Origin: Pseudolabrys sp963742345
GTDB taxonomy: Bacteria; Pseudomonadota; Alphaproteobacteria; Rhizobiales; Xanthobacteraceae
NCBI GenBank assembly: GCA_963742345.1
Contig: CAVULO010000004.1
Location: 124,001 to 188,000 of the forward strand
Length of the DNA stretch: 64,000 bases
Direction: 5' to 3'
Numbering within the stretch: the first letter of the stretch is position 1; the number at the start of each line of letters is the position of its first letter. This document shows positions 27,029 through 36,540 of this stretch, piece by piece. The notes under the pieces were generated by a model. That model saw only the letters and a list, made by a program, of their open reading frames with translations, did not search any database and had not been told where the DNA came from. Both the position numbers and the translations under genes were made by a program.

Positions 27029-27319
27029 CTAGAACACGTTGGGGTAGACGTATCGGATGATGACGTTTTCGAGAAACAAGATAAGCAAGATGAGGATCAC
27101 GGGCGACACATCGATGCCGCCGAGATGGGGCAGCAGTGAACGTATCGGCCGCAACACCGGCTCGGTAATGCGAAATAGGAACTCAGCGATAGTCGCTACG
27201 ACCTGATTATGGGTATTGACCACGTTGAAGGCGATTAGCCAGGACAGGACAGCGGCCGCGATCAGCAGCCAAATATAAATCTGGAGTACCAACAGAATAA
27301 TATCGAGGAGCGCGCGCAT
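27029..27319 (-). CDS. yggT: YggT family membrane protein
   Basis: 96 residues with two membrane helices and the signature FLFRITEPVLRPIRSLLPHLGGIDVSPVILI. YggT proteins are linked to osmotic or K+ handling and to cell-division or photosystem assembly in other organisms; the role here is open. Probably first gene of the yggT-yggU-folD operon. Confidence 0.9.
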   Translation of the reverse strand: MRALLDIILLVLQIYIWLLIAAAVLSWLIAFNVVNTHNQVVATIAEFLFRITEPVLRPIRSLLPHLGGIDVSPVILILLILFLENVIIRYVYPNVF

Positions 27320-27410
27320 GAGTGTCCGCCTGTTCCTAAGCCGGCCGCAAAGTAGCGGGTCGAATGGCCTTGAACAAGCCGAACGCGGAGCGTCGTCGGT
27401 GCCCGCGTCC

Positions 27411-27439
27411 TTGACAGGCTAGACACCTGGTCCTAAATG
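27411..27439 (+). promoter_or_regulatory. Sigma-70 type promoter for tRNA-Ala
   Basis: Exact TTGACA (27411-27416), a 17-base spacer, then TAAATG (27434-27439). The predicted start lies about 45 bases before the tRNA-Ala gene. Confidence 0.6.
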
Positions 27440-27463
27440 GCGGCCACTCGCCGCAATTTCCGC

Positions 27464-27483
27464 GTCACGACGATCGTCGTGAC
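27464..27483. repeat. 20-base perfect palindrome in the tRNA-Ala leader
   Basis: Half-site GTCACGACGA followed by its exact reverse complement, ending 9 bases before the tRNA gene and downstream of its promoter. An outer AAATGG / CCATTT pair (27435 and 27484) is also inverted about it. It could be an operator for a dimeric regulator or a hairpin in the pre-tRNA leader. Confidence 0.6.
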
Positions 27484-27492
27484 CATTTGGCG

Positions 27493-27568
27493 GGGGCCGT
27501 AGCTCAGTTGGGAGAGCGCCTCGTTCGCAATGAGGAGGTCAGGGGTTCAAATCCCCTCGGCTCCACCA
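27493..27568 (+). tRNA. tRNA-Ala (anticodon CGC)
   Basis: 76 bases including an encoded 3' CCA. The acceptor GGGGCCG pairs with CGGCTCC (one G-U), the D-stem is GCTC/GAGC, the anticodon stem CCTCG/TGAGG encloses loop TTCGCAA giving anticodon CGC, and the T-arm is AGGGG TTCAAAT CCCCT. It reads GCG alanine codons, common in GC-rich genomes. Confidence 0.95.
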
Positions 27569-27603
27569 GCCCTTCACAGCTTCAGCCCGCGATTGCGAGG
27601 CCT

Positions 27604-29088
27604 CTAGATGGACCAGTTCTCGCCGGTCTTTGACCTATAATCCACGACTGCGGTCTCCAGCGGAATCATAATTTCGCAGTGCAGCCCTTGTGGCTCGAAG
27701 GCAAGCCGCGCCGTGCCTCCGAGCTCTGCGGCGATGCTGCCTTCAATGAGCTTCGAGCCGAAGCCGCGTTGTTCCGGCTCAGCGACCGACGGTCCACCCT
27801 GCTCAAGCCAATCGATGCGGAGAACCGGCCGGCTATTGTTAGCGCGGACCGGCTGCCAACGAATTTCGATATGTCCGGCGGGTACCGACAATGCGCCATA
27901 TTTTGCGGCATTGGTCGTGAGCTCATGCACCGCCATTGCCAACGTCAACACCGCACGCGGCCGAAGTACGACGTCTTCACCCCGCAGAATAACCCTTTCC
28001 GGACCGGCACCAGCATAGGGCGCAAGGCTTCCCCACAGCAGCTCGCGCAGATCGGCACTTTCCCAATGATGGATGGTGAGCTGATCGTGCGCCTTGGACA
28101 ACGCGATCAGCCGGCCCTCGAAACGCTCTCGAAAGACAGCCGGAGTATGCGCTCCGCGCGCGGTTTGCGAGGCGAGCGATTGCACTGTCGCGAGCGTGTT
28201 CTTCACACGATGGTTCAATTCATCCATCAGTAACTTTTGTCGCTGCTCCGACGCCTTGCGTTCAGTGATGTCCTGCACGACTCTCACCACGTAAAGAAGA
28301 CGCTCCTCTGCGCCGCGAACCGGCGATGAGCGCACGGAAAGCCAAATCACGCGGCCATCCTTTCGGATAAACCGTTTCTCCACCGAATAAAATTCGAGCT
28401 CGCCGGCAACTTGTTTGCGAAATCCCTCCCGATCGGGATCTGCATCATCCGGGTGCGTGTAACGAAACAGTTTGGATGCCAGTAGCTCGTCACGGCTGTA
28501 GCCGGTGATGGCGCAAATCGCTTCGTTGACGCGCAGGAAGTGGCCATCGGGAGCAATTTCAGAAATACCAATGGCAGCATGCTCGTATGTCGCCGCCAGG
28601 CGCTGTTCCTGCTCGAGTGCGTGCATGCGCGAGCGCTCAAGTGCGGCATCCGCCCGCTTGCGCTCGGTGATGTCGAGAAAGCAGTTCACTGCCCCGACCA
28701 AGTCACCTTTTGCACTGAGCAGCGGATCGATATTGACGGACACAATCAGACGCGTGCCGTCGGCGCGTTCGACGATCCGCTCTACGTCGCGGACCGGTTT
28801 TCCGGTCGCCAGGACCTCGGAAACCATCGAGCGCGCAACCGGCGTTCCATCCAATTCGAAGAAGCGAGCGCTTTCTCTGAATTGGTCATGTGTTTGGCCA
28901 GGATCCGGCGGCCGGCCCCAGACCGACACGGCGTGCCGGTTATATTGAAGGATTGTACCTTTCGCGTCGCAGATAAATGTCGCAATCGGCAGTAGCTCGA
29001 GAATGCCATCGGATTCCCGCAAGATTACGCTCAATGCGGGTGCAATCGGCAGCGTTGCGGATGAACCGCGCTCGTTGGTATCGACCAT
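27604..29088 (-). CDS. PAS-domain HWE-family sensor histidine kinase
   Basis: About 494 residues. Two PAS domains (roughly 25-145 and 165-280, each ending in DITERK) precede an HWE/HisKA_2 kinase core: phospho-acceptor His in MDELNHRVKNTLATVQSLASQTAR, N-box HELTTNAAKYGALS, and the W-x-E of DWLEQGGP that defines HWE kinases. There are no membrane helices, so it is a soluble sensor. No response regulator gene is adjacent. In Rhizobiales such kinases often signal to PhyR-type general stress regulators or to single-domain receivers. The start is the ATG with GGAGG 7 bases ahead. Confidence 0.92.
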   Translation of the reverse strand: MVDTNERGSSATLPIAPALSVILRESDGILELLPIATFICDAKGTILQYNRHAVSVWGRPPDPGQTHDQFRESARFFELDGTPVARSMVSEVLATGKPVRDVERIVERADGTRLIVSVNIDPLLSAKGDLVGAVNCFLDITERKRADAALERSRMHALEQEQRLAATYEHAAIGISEIAPDGHFLRVNEAICAITGYSRDELLASKLFRYTHPDDADPDREGFRKQVAGELEFYSVEKRFIRKDGRVIWLSVRSSPVRGAEERLLYVVRVVQDITERKASEQRQKLLMDELNHRVKNTLATVQSLASQTARGAHTPAVFRERFEGRLIALSKAHDQLTIHHWESADLRELLWGSLAPYAGAGPERVILRGEDVVLRPRAVLTLAMAVHELTTNAAKYGALSVPAGHIEIRWQPVRANNSRPVLRIDWLEQGGPSVAEPEQRGFGSKLIEGSIAAELGGTARLAFEPQGLHCEIMIPLETAVVDYRSKTGENWSI

Positions 29089-29183
29089 CCGCACGCCTCC
29101 GTGTGGACATCAATCCCCTGACCCCGGTGCAACCATCAGGTTGGACGGTGATTTGTCAATGGCGCGGGTCGGGACCGCGCCGA

Positions 29184-29903
29184 TCAGGACGCGGTTTTAG
29201 TCGCCTGATTGGCTGGAAGGCAACCGATCCAATGGTCGATGAAGGTGGCGAGCCAATTGCGCGAGGCCAGATCGTGCACCGCTCGATCGGCGATATGTTC
29301 GTGGCGTTGCTTTGCTCCTGGTAGTTCCATCCGATGAGCGCCGCGCACGAGCCACCGATACATCATTGCGTGCGTAACCTCGGGATGAAATTGCAGCGCA
29401 TAGCCGGTACCGAGGCGAAACGCCTGGACGGAGAAAGCATCACCTTCGGCCAGTAGTTCGCTACCGGAAGGTAGATCAAAGCCTTCGCGGTGCCATTGAT
29501 AGACGTGGTCGGGCCAGTCTGGACAGACCTTACGTCCGGCTTCGGTCGGACGAATCGGGTAGTAACCGACCTCGGCATGGCCTTGCGGATGTGGATAGAC
29601 ACTAGCACCGAGATGGCGCGCCATCATCTGCGCGCCGAGGCAAATCCCGAGGTATGGCTTTTTGTCGCGCAGTGGCACGCCGATCCAATCGATCTCTCGC
29701 CGCAGAAATTCATCGTTGTCGTTAGCGCTTTGTGGACCGCCAAAAATTGCCGCGCCGGCGTGCTCGTCCATCGTGTCCGGTAACGGATCGCCGAAACGCG
29801 GTCGACGGATGTCGAGCGGATAGCCAAGCTTCGCCAGAGTCTGACCGACGCGGCCAGGCGACGAGTGCTCCTGATGCAGAATAAGAAGAACGGGCTTCAA
29901 CAT
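29184..29903 (-). CDS. Class I glutamine amidotransferase-like protein
   Basis: 239 residues. Nucleophile elbow GICLGAQ with its Cys near residue 88, and the triad His and Glu in FHPEVT. The class includes stand-alone GMP-synthase-like GATases and gamma-glutamyl hydrolases; the EHSSPGRVGQTLAKLGY N-terminus is typical of the stand-alone group annotated as GMP synthase-like. No synthetase partner is nearby. Same strand as the kinase, 95 bases away. Confidence 0.85.
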   Translation of the reverse strand: MLKPVLLILHQEHSSPGRVGQTLAKLGYPLDIRRPRFGDPLPDTMDEHAGAAIFGGPQSANDNDEFLRREIDWIGVPLRDKKPYLGICLGAQMMARHLGASVYPHPQGHAEVGYYPIRPTEAGRKVCPDWPDHVYQWHREGFDLPSGSELLAEGDAFSVQAFRLGTGYALQFHPEVTHAMMYRWLVRGAHRMELPGAKQRHEHIADRAVHDLASRNWLATFIDHWIGCLPANQATKTAS

Positions 29904-29984
29904 GGGTGATTCGACGCATTCTCGCGCGGGTGCTGACTACTAACCGCTTCACCGGCGTTTGCAACAAGAGCGGCTGGGATGCGG

Positions 29985-30785
29985 CTATGTTTCCTGCGCG
30001 GACCTGCGCCGGTTTTGGCGCGCATCCACGGCTTTCAGCACCAGACGGCGTGGCGAAATACGGATCAGCAAGGTAACCAGTTTATTGAGGACGCCTGGAA
30101 CCACCGTTCGGTGCCCGTCCATCAGTCCGCGATAACCCGCCTCCGCCACATAGTCCGCCGATTGGCTCAGGATATTCGGCGTCATGCCGCTACGAAGGCC
30201 GGCGCGCTCGGCAAATTCTGTCGGTACCGGACCCGGACAAAGCACAGCGACGCGTATTCCGTGTGGCTTAAGCTCGCTGTGCAGTGCTTCCGTAAGCGAC
30301 AGCACGTAGGCCTTGGTGGCGTAGTAGACGGCCATGCCCGGGCCAGGCAGAAAGCCGGCCATCGATCCGACATTGAGGAGGCCGCCGCGGTTGCGGGCGA
30401 GGCTGTCGACAAAGGCGAGAGACAATTCGGTCAATACGCGCACATTAAGATCGATCATTTGGAGCTGTTCGGCGCGATCAAGCGAACTGGCCAAGCCTAC
30501 CAGGCCAAACCCCGCATTGTTGACGACGAATTGCGGCTCGGCGCCCTGCGCTGCCAACGCCTCGCCGATAAGCCGCGCGGCACCGGCTCTCTGGAGATCG
30601 ACCGCGATGACAACTGGCCGGCGCGCGCCGGTTGTCGCAATTTCGTCGGCCAGTGCATGCAATCTGTCTTCTCGGCGGGCGATCAGCGCCAGTTCATGGC
30701 CGTGCCGCGCGAATACGCGCGCCAGCGCCACGCCGATCCCCGCGGAAGCGCCGGTGATAACAGTGACTGGCCGCAGGCTGCTCAT
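29985..30785 (-). CDS. Short-chain dehydrogenase/reductase
   Basis: 266 residues. Cofactor motif TGASAGIGVALARVF, NNAGFG, catalytic Ser in NVGSMAGFLPGPG, and YYATKAY with the catalytic Tyr and Lys. The LSLTEALHSELKPHGIRVAVLCPGPVPTEF stretch is that of the DltE/YqjQ-like SDR subgroup. The substrate is unknown. A hairpin separates it from the MFS gene upstream on the same strand. Confidence 0.88.
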   Translation of the reverse strand: MSSLRPVTVITGASAGIGVALARVFARHGHELALIARREDRLHALADEIATTGARRPVVIAVDLQRAGAARLIGEALAAQGAEPQFVVNNAGFGLVGLASSLDRAEQLQMIDLNVRVLTELSLAFVDSLARNRGGLLNVGSMAGFLPGPGMAVYYATKAYVLSLTEALHSELKPHGIRVAVLCPGPVPTEFAERAGLRSGMTPNILSQSADYVAEAGYRGLMDGHRTVVPGVLNKLVTLLIRISPRRLVLKAVDARQNRRRSAQET

Positions 30786-30806
30786 TCGTGCTGGTCCTCA
30801 TGAAAT

Positions 30807-30831
30807 CGGCCGCCCGGCATTCGGGCGGCCG
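30807..30831 (-). terminator. Terminator hairpin downstream of the MFS gene
   Basis: Ten-base perfect inverted repeat (CGGCCGCCCG / CGGGCGGCCG) with a five-base loop, 24 bases after the MFS stop. The tail on the minus strand is ATTTC, weak in U, so efficiency is uncertain. Confidence 0.55.
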
Positions 30832-30854
30832 GTCTTATCTTAACACGTGCCTGA

Positions 30855-32201
30855 TTAGGCGACCTTGGGATCGAGCCCCTCCAAAGAACGCCTCGCCGGT
30901 TCGACACCCCAGAGGTACACAGCGATAATCTGGATTACGAGCAAGCCGATCATCAGCCAGATCACCCCGGGCAACTGGTAGTTCACCATCAGATAGCCGA
31001 CGACGAACGGCGAGACGACGGTGGCTGCACGACCGAGCGTATTGCAGATGCCGTTTGCGCGTAGCCGAATTTCGGTCGGAAAAAGCTCCGGCGTATAGAC
31101 CCCGAACAGAATTGCAGTCTGGATGTAAATCGCGATGATCAGTATCGCACCGACGCTGAGCACGATCACGGGATCGGACGCGGCGCTGAAGTGGGCGTAG
31201 ACCCAACCTGCAGCAATGGTGAGAAACGATGCACCGATAATGCTCCAGCGGCGCCCAACAAAATCGGACAAGACGGCACCGCAAGCGCAGCCCACCAACG
31301 ATGCACAGGCGAGCACTACCGTATAGCCAAGCGAGTTGGTGATGGTGAGTCCCTGCCGCAGGAAAAATTGCGGCAGGAAAATCACGAACCCGAAGATCAG
31401 CGTGTTGATCGTGATCAGCGCCCAACTCCCGACCAACAACCGTTGCAGAATTGGTGGCCGGAACATCGATGCGGCGGTGAGTTGTGGTGTGGGCGCGCTG
31501 ATCACCGGCGCCGGCAGTGCACCGGAAACCGCGATTTCCTTCTCGATTGTCTGCATCAAGGCTTCCGCCTCGGCTGTGCGGCCCTGGGCCTCCAACCAGC
31601 GCGGCGACTCCGGCAGCTTCTTGCGCAGATACCAAACGATCAGCGAGCCTATACCGGCAATGATGAACATCGGACGCCAGCCCCATGTCGGGATGATCAG
31701 ATAGCCGAGGATCGCAGTAACCGGAAATCCGGACACAACAAGAAACGCCATCAACGCCAGCCAGCGCCCGCGTGACTTTGGCGGCACAAATTCAGTCAGC
31801 GTTGAATAGCCGACAACGATTTCTGCGCCGAGGCCGAGACCTTGCACAAAGCGGCAGATGATCAGCTGGTTCATGTCCTGCGCGAAAGCGGCCGCGAGTG
31901 AAGCGAGTCCGAACACCAGCAGGTTGATTTGGTAAGTAAACCGCCGACCGAATTTGTCGCCCACGAAGCCGGTGACGAAAGACCCGATCGTCATTCCTAC
32001 GAACGTCAGCGAGAGGAATTGAAGATTCTGCGGCAGCGTCGAGAATTTGGTCTGGATCGTAGAAGCAAGGACACCACCGGCGACATAAAGATCATAGCCA
32101 TCGAAGAACATGCCGGCGCCGACCAGCCAGAAGATGCGGTAGTGGAACGATGAGATCGGAAGCCGGTCAAGACGTGCACCGGCATTTACTGCGGTAGCCA
32201 T
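30855..32201 (-). CDS. MFS transporter, sugar/aromatic-acid porter type
   Basis: 448 residues with 12 predicted helices. FFDGYDLYVAGGVLAS in helix 1, DKFGRRFTYQ after helix 2, RFVQGLGLGAEIVVGYSTLTEFVPPKSRGRW in helix 4, PESPRWLEAQGR in the central loop and GVYTPELFPTEIRLRANGI late in the protein are the marks of the metabolite:H+ symporter and sugar-porter families. The solute is not predictable. The gene is intact, the last such before the frame-broken region. Confidence 0.88.
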   Translation of the reverse strand: MATAVNAGARLDRLPISSFHYRIFWLVGAGMFFDGYDLYVAGGVLASTIQTKFSTLPQNLQFLSLTFVGMTIGSFVTGFVGDKFGRRFTYQINLLVFGLASLAAAFAQDMNQLIICRFVQGLGLGAEIVVGYSTLTEFVPPKSRGRWLALMAFLVVSGFPVTAILGYLIIPTWGWRPMFIIAGIGSLIVWYLRKKLPESPRWLEAQGRTAEAEALMQTIEKEIAVSGALPAPVISAPTPQLTAASMFRPPILQRLLVGSWALITINTLIFGFVIFLPQFFLRQGLTITNSLGYTVVLACASLVGCACGAVLSDFVGRRWSIIGASFLTIAAGWVYAHFSAASDPVIVLSVGAILIIAIYIQTAILFGVYTPELFPTEIRLRANGICNTLGRAATVVSPFVVGYLMVNYQLPGVIWLMIGLLVIQIIAVYLWGVEPARRSLEGLDPKVA

Positions 32202-32396
32202 TGGTTCCTCCCCTTGGGACCGAATATCGCGACCGGTCTTTGCCGGTTCGCCCGGAATGGTAATCGAGACGACGCACAGGCGCCATGGCCCTCAGCGCCC
32301 GCGACGAGATTTTCGCCGCGCCTGTCGATAACAATCGATTTCGAGATTTAGTCTACAGCGCCGCTATATTGCCGGCGCCTTCGCTATCGTTGGGAC

Positions 32397-33010
32397 CTAC
32401 TGGATGGCCTTGCCCTTGCGATAGCTCTCCTCCAGAAGACGCAGATTGTTCTGGACGTATTTATTGGTGGGATCTTTGCGTTGTGCAGCCGCAAGAGCTG
32501 CGTGCGCGCGCTTGTAGTCGCCACGCAACATGTATGAGTACCCCTGATTGTTTAGAATCTCGACCGTCGGCCCAAGAATACCGACAGCCTGCGCATAGGC
32601 CCGGTCGGCAAGATCAAACCGGCGCAAGCGATCATAAGAGGCGGCAAGGCCGAGCCATGCCTCGGCGTCGCGCGGATGGGTCTCGACGGCGCGGCGGAAA
32701 TGTTTCTCGGCAAGGCCGTAATCATTGTTGCGATAGTACTTCTTGCCAAGGCTCAACTCATCGTACGGATCGCTGCCGAGCAGACCCGGCTCGGACGCAG
32801 CAGGTACGCCCAGCGGGGGCGGCACTGTGCCGGTCGTTTCGTTCGCGGACTTTTGCGGCTCGGAGCCGTCGGCACTCGCCTGCGCCGCGCCGCTTCGGCC
32901 GATTGCGTTTTCGATCCAAGTAAGTTCGAGAAGTTGTTGGATGTTGTGCACCCTGCCAACCACAGGCCGGCGGCGGTGACGATCAATCCTCGGGCAATTC
33001 CAGTAAGCAT
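32397..33010 (-). CDS. tadD: TadD-like TPR lipoprotein of the Tad pilus system, reading frame interrupted
   Basis: The N-terminus (MLTGIARGLIVTAAGLWLAGC) is a lipoprotein signal ending at Cys21. After TQSAEA the frame breaks near 32890, and the continuing frame gives AAQASADGSEPQKSANET and then tetratricopeptide repeats (DELSLGKKYYRNNDYGLAEKHFRRAVETHPRDAEAWLGLAASYDRLRR and so on) to the stop. One single-base change joins both parts. TadD is an outer-membrane-associated TPR lipoprotein needed for secretin assembly. It is the last gene of the cpaB...tadD run. Confidence 0.78.
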
Positions 33011-33156
33011 GCCAACGCCTTGCGGAGTCGCCCGGTAACGGGACGCCGGTCAGGCTAGGCGAGGATGGTTAAGAATATCTTCACCCTGTCGGCACGGTGT
33101 TATTTCGCGGTCAAAGCCCGATGCAAGGCTCAAAATAGTCCAGAAGGGCGGTGATT

Positions 33157-34129
33157 TTAGAAATAGTGGCCCATGTGCAGTCGCACGATAACCGGCAGCA
33201 GGATGACCACGAACAGGACCGGGAAAATGCACACCATCATCGGCACCGCCAGCTTGGCCGGCAGGGCATAGGCTTTTTCCTCGGCACGCGAGAGCCGCTT
33301 GTGGCGCATATCATCGCTATAGACGCGCATTGCGTCGGTGATGCTCGACCCGAGATCGATCGACTGGTTGATCAGGGTCGCAAATGCGCGCGCTTCTTCC
33401 AGCGCGAGACGATCGGCGAATTGCTCGAGCGCATCCTTGAGATTACGACCCGCGCGAATTTCGAGATTGGTCAAATGAATATTGGCACTGAGTGACGGAT
33501 AACCCTGACCCAGCTCTCGGCCGACGCGTTCGAGCGAGGCCTCCATCGACAACCCTGAATCCGCGCATACGACAAGCAGGTCCATGAAATCGGGGAACCC
33601 GGAGCGATGTTGCGAGCGTTCGCGCAGAAATGCGCCGGTCGATATACATACTCGGGCCGACATAACCGGCAAGCCCGCCTGCCACCACCATCAACCAGAA
33701 AAACGAACCGCCGGTCGGCCTCACGAGCGGCAACAACACGAATACGGCAGCGGCCAAACCGATCGCCAAAACCGTGCGTCCGATAAAGAAGAAGGCCACG
33801 CCGCGTGGATCATAGATGCCGGCCTGTACCAGTCGCCGGCGCAGCACCTTCATGTTCCCTTCGTTGGAATCCGAATAGTGCTTGGTGGTGTATTCGATGA
33901 GCTTTCCCAGCGCCATCGCGCTAGAATACTGAAGTGAGCGCCCGTGATTTGCCTTTCGCTCCTCGTCATCCATGAGGCGCGCGGTACGCTTTTTGACTGC
34001 ACCACGCACGCGCACGGCCGCCATTAGCGAGAATGCCAGCGTCCCGGCCGCGAGAAATATCAGCAATGCCATAAACATGGTGTTGCTATCATTCAGCATA
34101 TTACCGAATACGGTGAGGATCATGTCCAT
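33157..34129 (-). CDS. tadC: Tad pilus inner-membrane platform protein TadC, reading frame interrupted
   Basis: T2SF-type inner-membrane protein. The N-terminal part (MDMILTVFGNMLNDSN to GYVGPSMYIDRRI) lies in one frame and the C-terminal part (RERSQHRSGFPDFMDLLVVCADSGLSMEASLERV and the GSSITDAMRVYSDDMRHKRLSRAEEKA motif) in another; the break is near 33628 at ATTTCTG, explained by one extra T. Together about 323 residues, a normal TadC. It pairs with TadB, four bases upstream, to anchor the pilus motor. Confidence 0.85.
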
Positions 34130-34132
34130 CGG

Positions 34133-35100
34133 TCAGATCCTGAAATTGACCATGCGGTACATGATGAAATTGCCGACGCCCATCCAGCATCCCGCCAGCG
34201 CAAGCGCGATTTTAGTCAGATCTTGATCCCAAACACTGGCGTAAAAACTCGGCACCAGAAACTGGATAACGGCGAACATTCCGATCGGTAGCGAAGACAA
34301 AATCAGTGCCGACGCGCGGCCTTCCGCAGCCAGCGCACGAATCTTGCGGCGCATCTTGAAGCGCTGCCGGATCACCGACGAAAGATTTTCGAGAATTTCG
34401 CCGAGGTTGCCGCCGGTCGATCGCTGAATCGCGACCGCCGTAACGAACAAGGGCAAGTCATCGGTACCAATGCGGAAAATACAGATTGCGCATTGCAGTT
34501 TCGAGGTCGGAACCGTAGGTAAGCTCGTCGGAGACGATGCCGAATTCGGTGCCGATCGGATCCGGCATTTCGCGCCGCAACCATGGAGATCGCGATCGGC
34601 ACTGGGTGGCCGGCACGCAACGACCGAACGATAATGTCGATGCCGTCGGGAAATTGCGCGCTGAATTTTTTCTGCCGGCGGCGCCGCAAAAATTTGAGCA
34701 CGAGCGGCGGCATTGCGATGCCGCAAAATAACGAAGCAAGAAAAGCGTGAAATGCATTGCCTTCAAACGTCAGCATGGCGGCAAATGTCGCGGTCGCCGC
34801 GATCGCGATGACGAAAATCAGTCGGCTGAAGCCGATCGTCAGACCGGATTGCAATAGAAGATTATTGAGACTGACTATAGGTAATCGATAGTCGCCGCCG
34901 CTGGTCAAGCCACGCTCACGCCGTAACTGAACGAGGACGCTTTCGCGGTCCGGCTTGACCGCCATCACCTTGAGCCGGCGATTGATGTTCTTACGATACG
35001 AGGCGTTGTTGTACACCAGAAGATAGACGCCTTCCGCGAACATCGCCGCGGATAAGCCGATCAGCAGGTAGAACAGATAAATTGAATTGAAATCGAACAT
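34133..35100 (-). CDS. tadB: Tad pilus inner-membrane platform protein TadB, reading frame interrupted
   Basis: T2SF-domain protein. Frame one gives the N-terminal helices (MFDFNSIYLFYLLIGLSAAMF) up to FPDGIDIIVRSLRAGHPVPIAISMVA, then a break near 34570 leads to REMPDPIGTEFGIVSDELTYGSDLETAMRN, and another near 34475 to FRIGTDDLPLFVTAVAIQRSTGGNLGEILENLSSVIRQRF and the last helices. Joined, it has the usual length of about 322 residues. It forms the platform with TadC. Confidence 0.85.
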
Positions 35101-35106
35101 GGCCGT

Positions 35107-36539
35107 TCAGAGCGGCTGCGAGGGGTCGAAAACGTTGCCGGGAATCTTGATGCCCTGGTTGGCGAGATGGGCCAGGAAACGCGGACGCACGCCGGTGGCC
35201 TGGAAATGCCCCTGCACGGTCCCGTCGGGCGCAGTGCCGGTGCGCACGTACTTGAAGATTTCCTGCATCTGGATGATGTCGCCTTCGAGTCCGGTGACTT
35301 CGGCAATCGAGGTGACTTTGCGCCTGCCGTCGGACTGGCGCTGAAGCTGCACGATGAGCTGAATGGCGTTGGCAATCTGGCTGCGAATTGACGCAACAGT
35401 CATCGGCATCCCGGCCATGCCGATCATTTGCTCCAGGCGTGAGATCGCGTCGCGCGGCGTATTGGCGTGAATTGTTGCCATTGAGCCTTCGTGGCCCGTG
35501 TTCATCGCCTGCAACATATCGAATGCTTCTTCGCCGCGGCACTCGCCGAGGATGATACGGTCGGGCCGCATACGCAGAGCGTTTTTCACCAATTCGCGCT
35601 GGCGTATTTCACCCTTGCCTTCGATGTTCGGCGGGCGCGTCTCCATGCGGCCGACATGCGGCTGTTGCAATTGCAGTTCGGCGGCGTCTTCGATCGTGAG
35701 CAGGCGCTCCTTTTCGGAGATGAATGCGGAAAGCGCGTTGAGCATGGTCGTCTTGCCGGAGCCGGTACCTCCGGAAATAATCGTGGTGATGCGCGCTTTG
35801 ACCGCCGCCGCCAGCAGTTCCGCCATCGGCGGCCGCAGCGCGCCGACCTCGACCAGCTTCGAAGATTGAAAGGCTTCTTTGAAAACTTACGGATCGAGAC
35901 CAGCGGGCCATCAACACCGATCGGCCGTACCGCAACGTTGACGCGCGAGCCGTCCTGTAGGCGCGCATCGCAGAGCGGATGTGATTCGTCGACGCGGCGG
36001 CCGACCGCAGAAACAATTTTATTGATGATGCGCAAAAGATGCTGCTCGTCCTTGAAACGCACCGACAGCGGCTCAAGCACACCGGCGCGCTCCACGTAGA
36101 CGCATTCGTGGCCGTTGATCAGGATATCGTTGATGCTCGGGTCCTTGAGCAGCGGCTCGAGCGGGCCCAGGCCCGTCATTTCGTCGAGAATTTCCGAGAC
36201 GAATTCGCCGAGTTCCTGCGTATTCAGAGGAAGGCGCTCGACCAGCACGTATTGCGAAACCAGCTGTTGGACGTGCCGGCGGAGTTCATCTTCGGGCACT
36301 TTATCCAGCGCCGAAAGATTGATCTCCTCGATCAGCCGGCGGTGCAACCGCACCTTGGCGTCGAGCAGCTTGTCGCTGAGCAACGGATTTTCGTTCGGCT
36401 GCGCAGGCTGAGCCTGCTCCGCCGTGGACGCATCGGGGAACACTGTCCACGATACACCTTCGAGCGCCGACGGCGCCGGTTCCTCGGGCGCCGGCAGATC
36501 TGGCGCTGCAGCACGACGGGCTGTAAAACGGCCGACCAT
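35107..36539 (-). CDS. tadA: Tad pilus ATPase TadA/CpaF, reading frame interrupted
   Basis: A secretion ATPase of the type II/IV family. The N-terminal half includes LSDKLLDAKVRLHRRLIEEINLSAL and FVSEILDEMTGLGPLEPLLKDPSINDILING; the frame breaks near 35870 after RKFSKKPFNL, and the second half carries Walker A ISGGTGSGKTTMLNALSAFI, the Asp box and ILGECRGEEAFDMLQAMNTGHEGSMATIHAN. About 477 residues joined. It powers pilus assembly and retraction. The start is the ATG overlapping the repaired cpaE stop region. Confidence 0.88.
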
Positions 36540-36540
36540 T

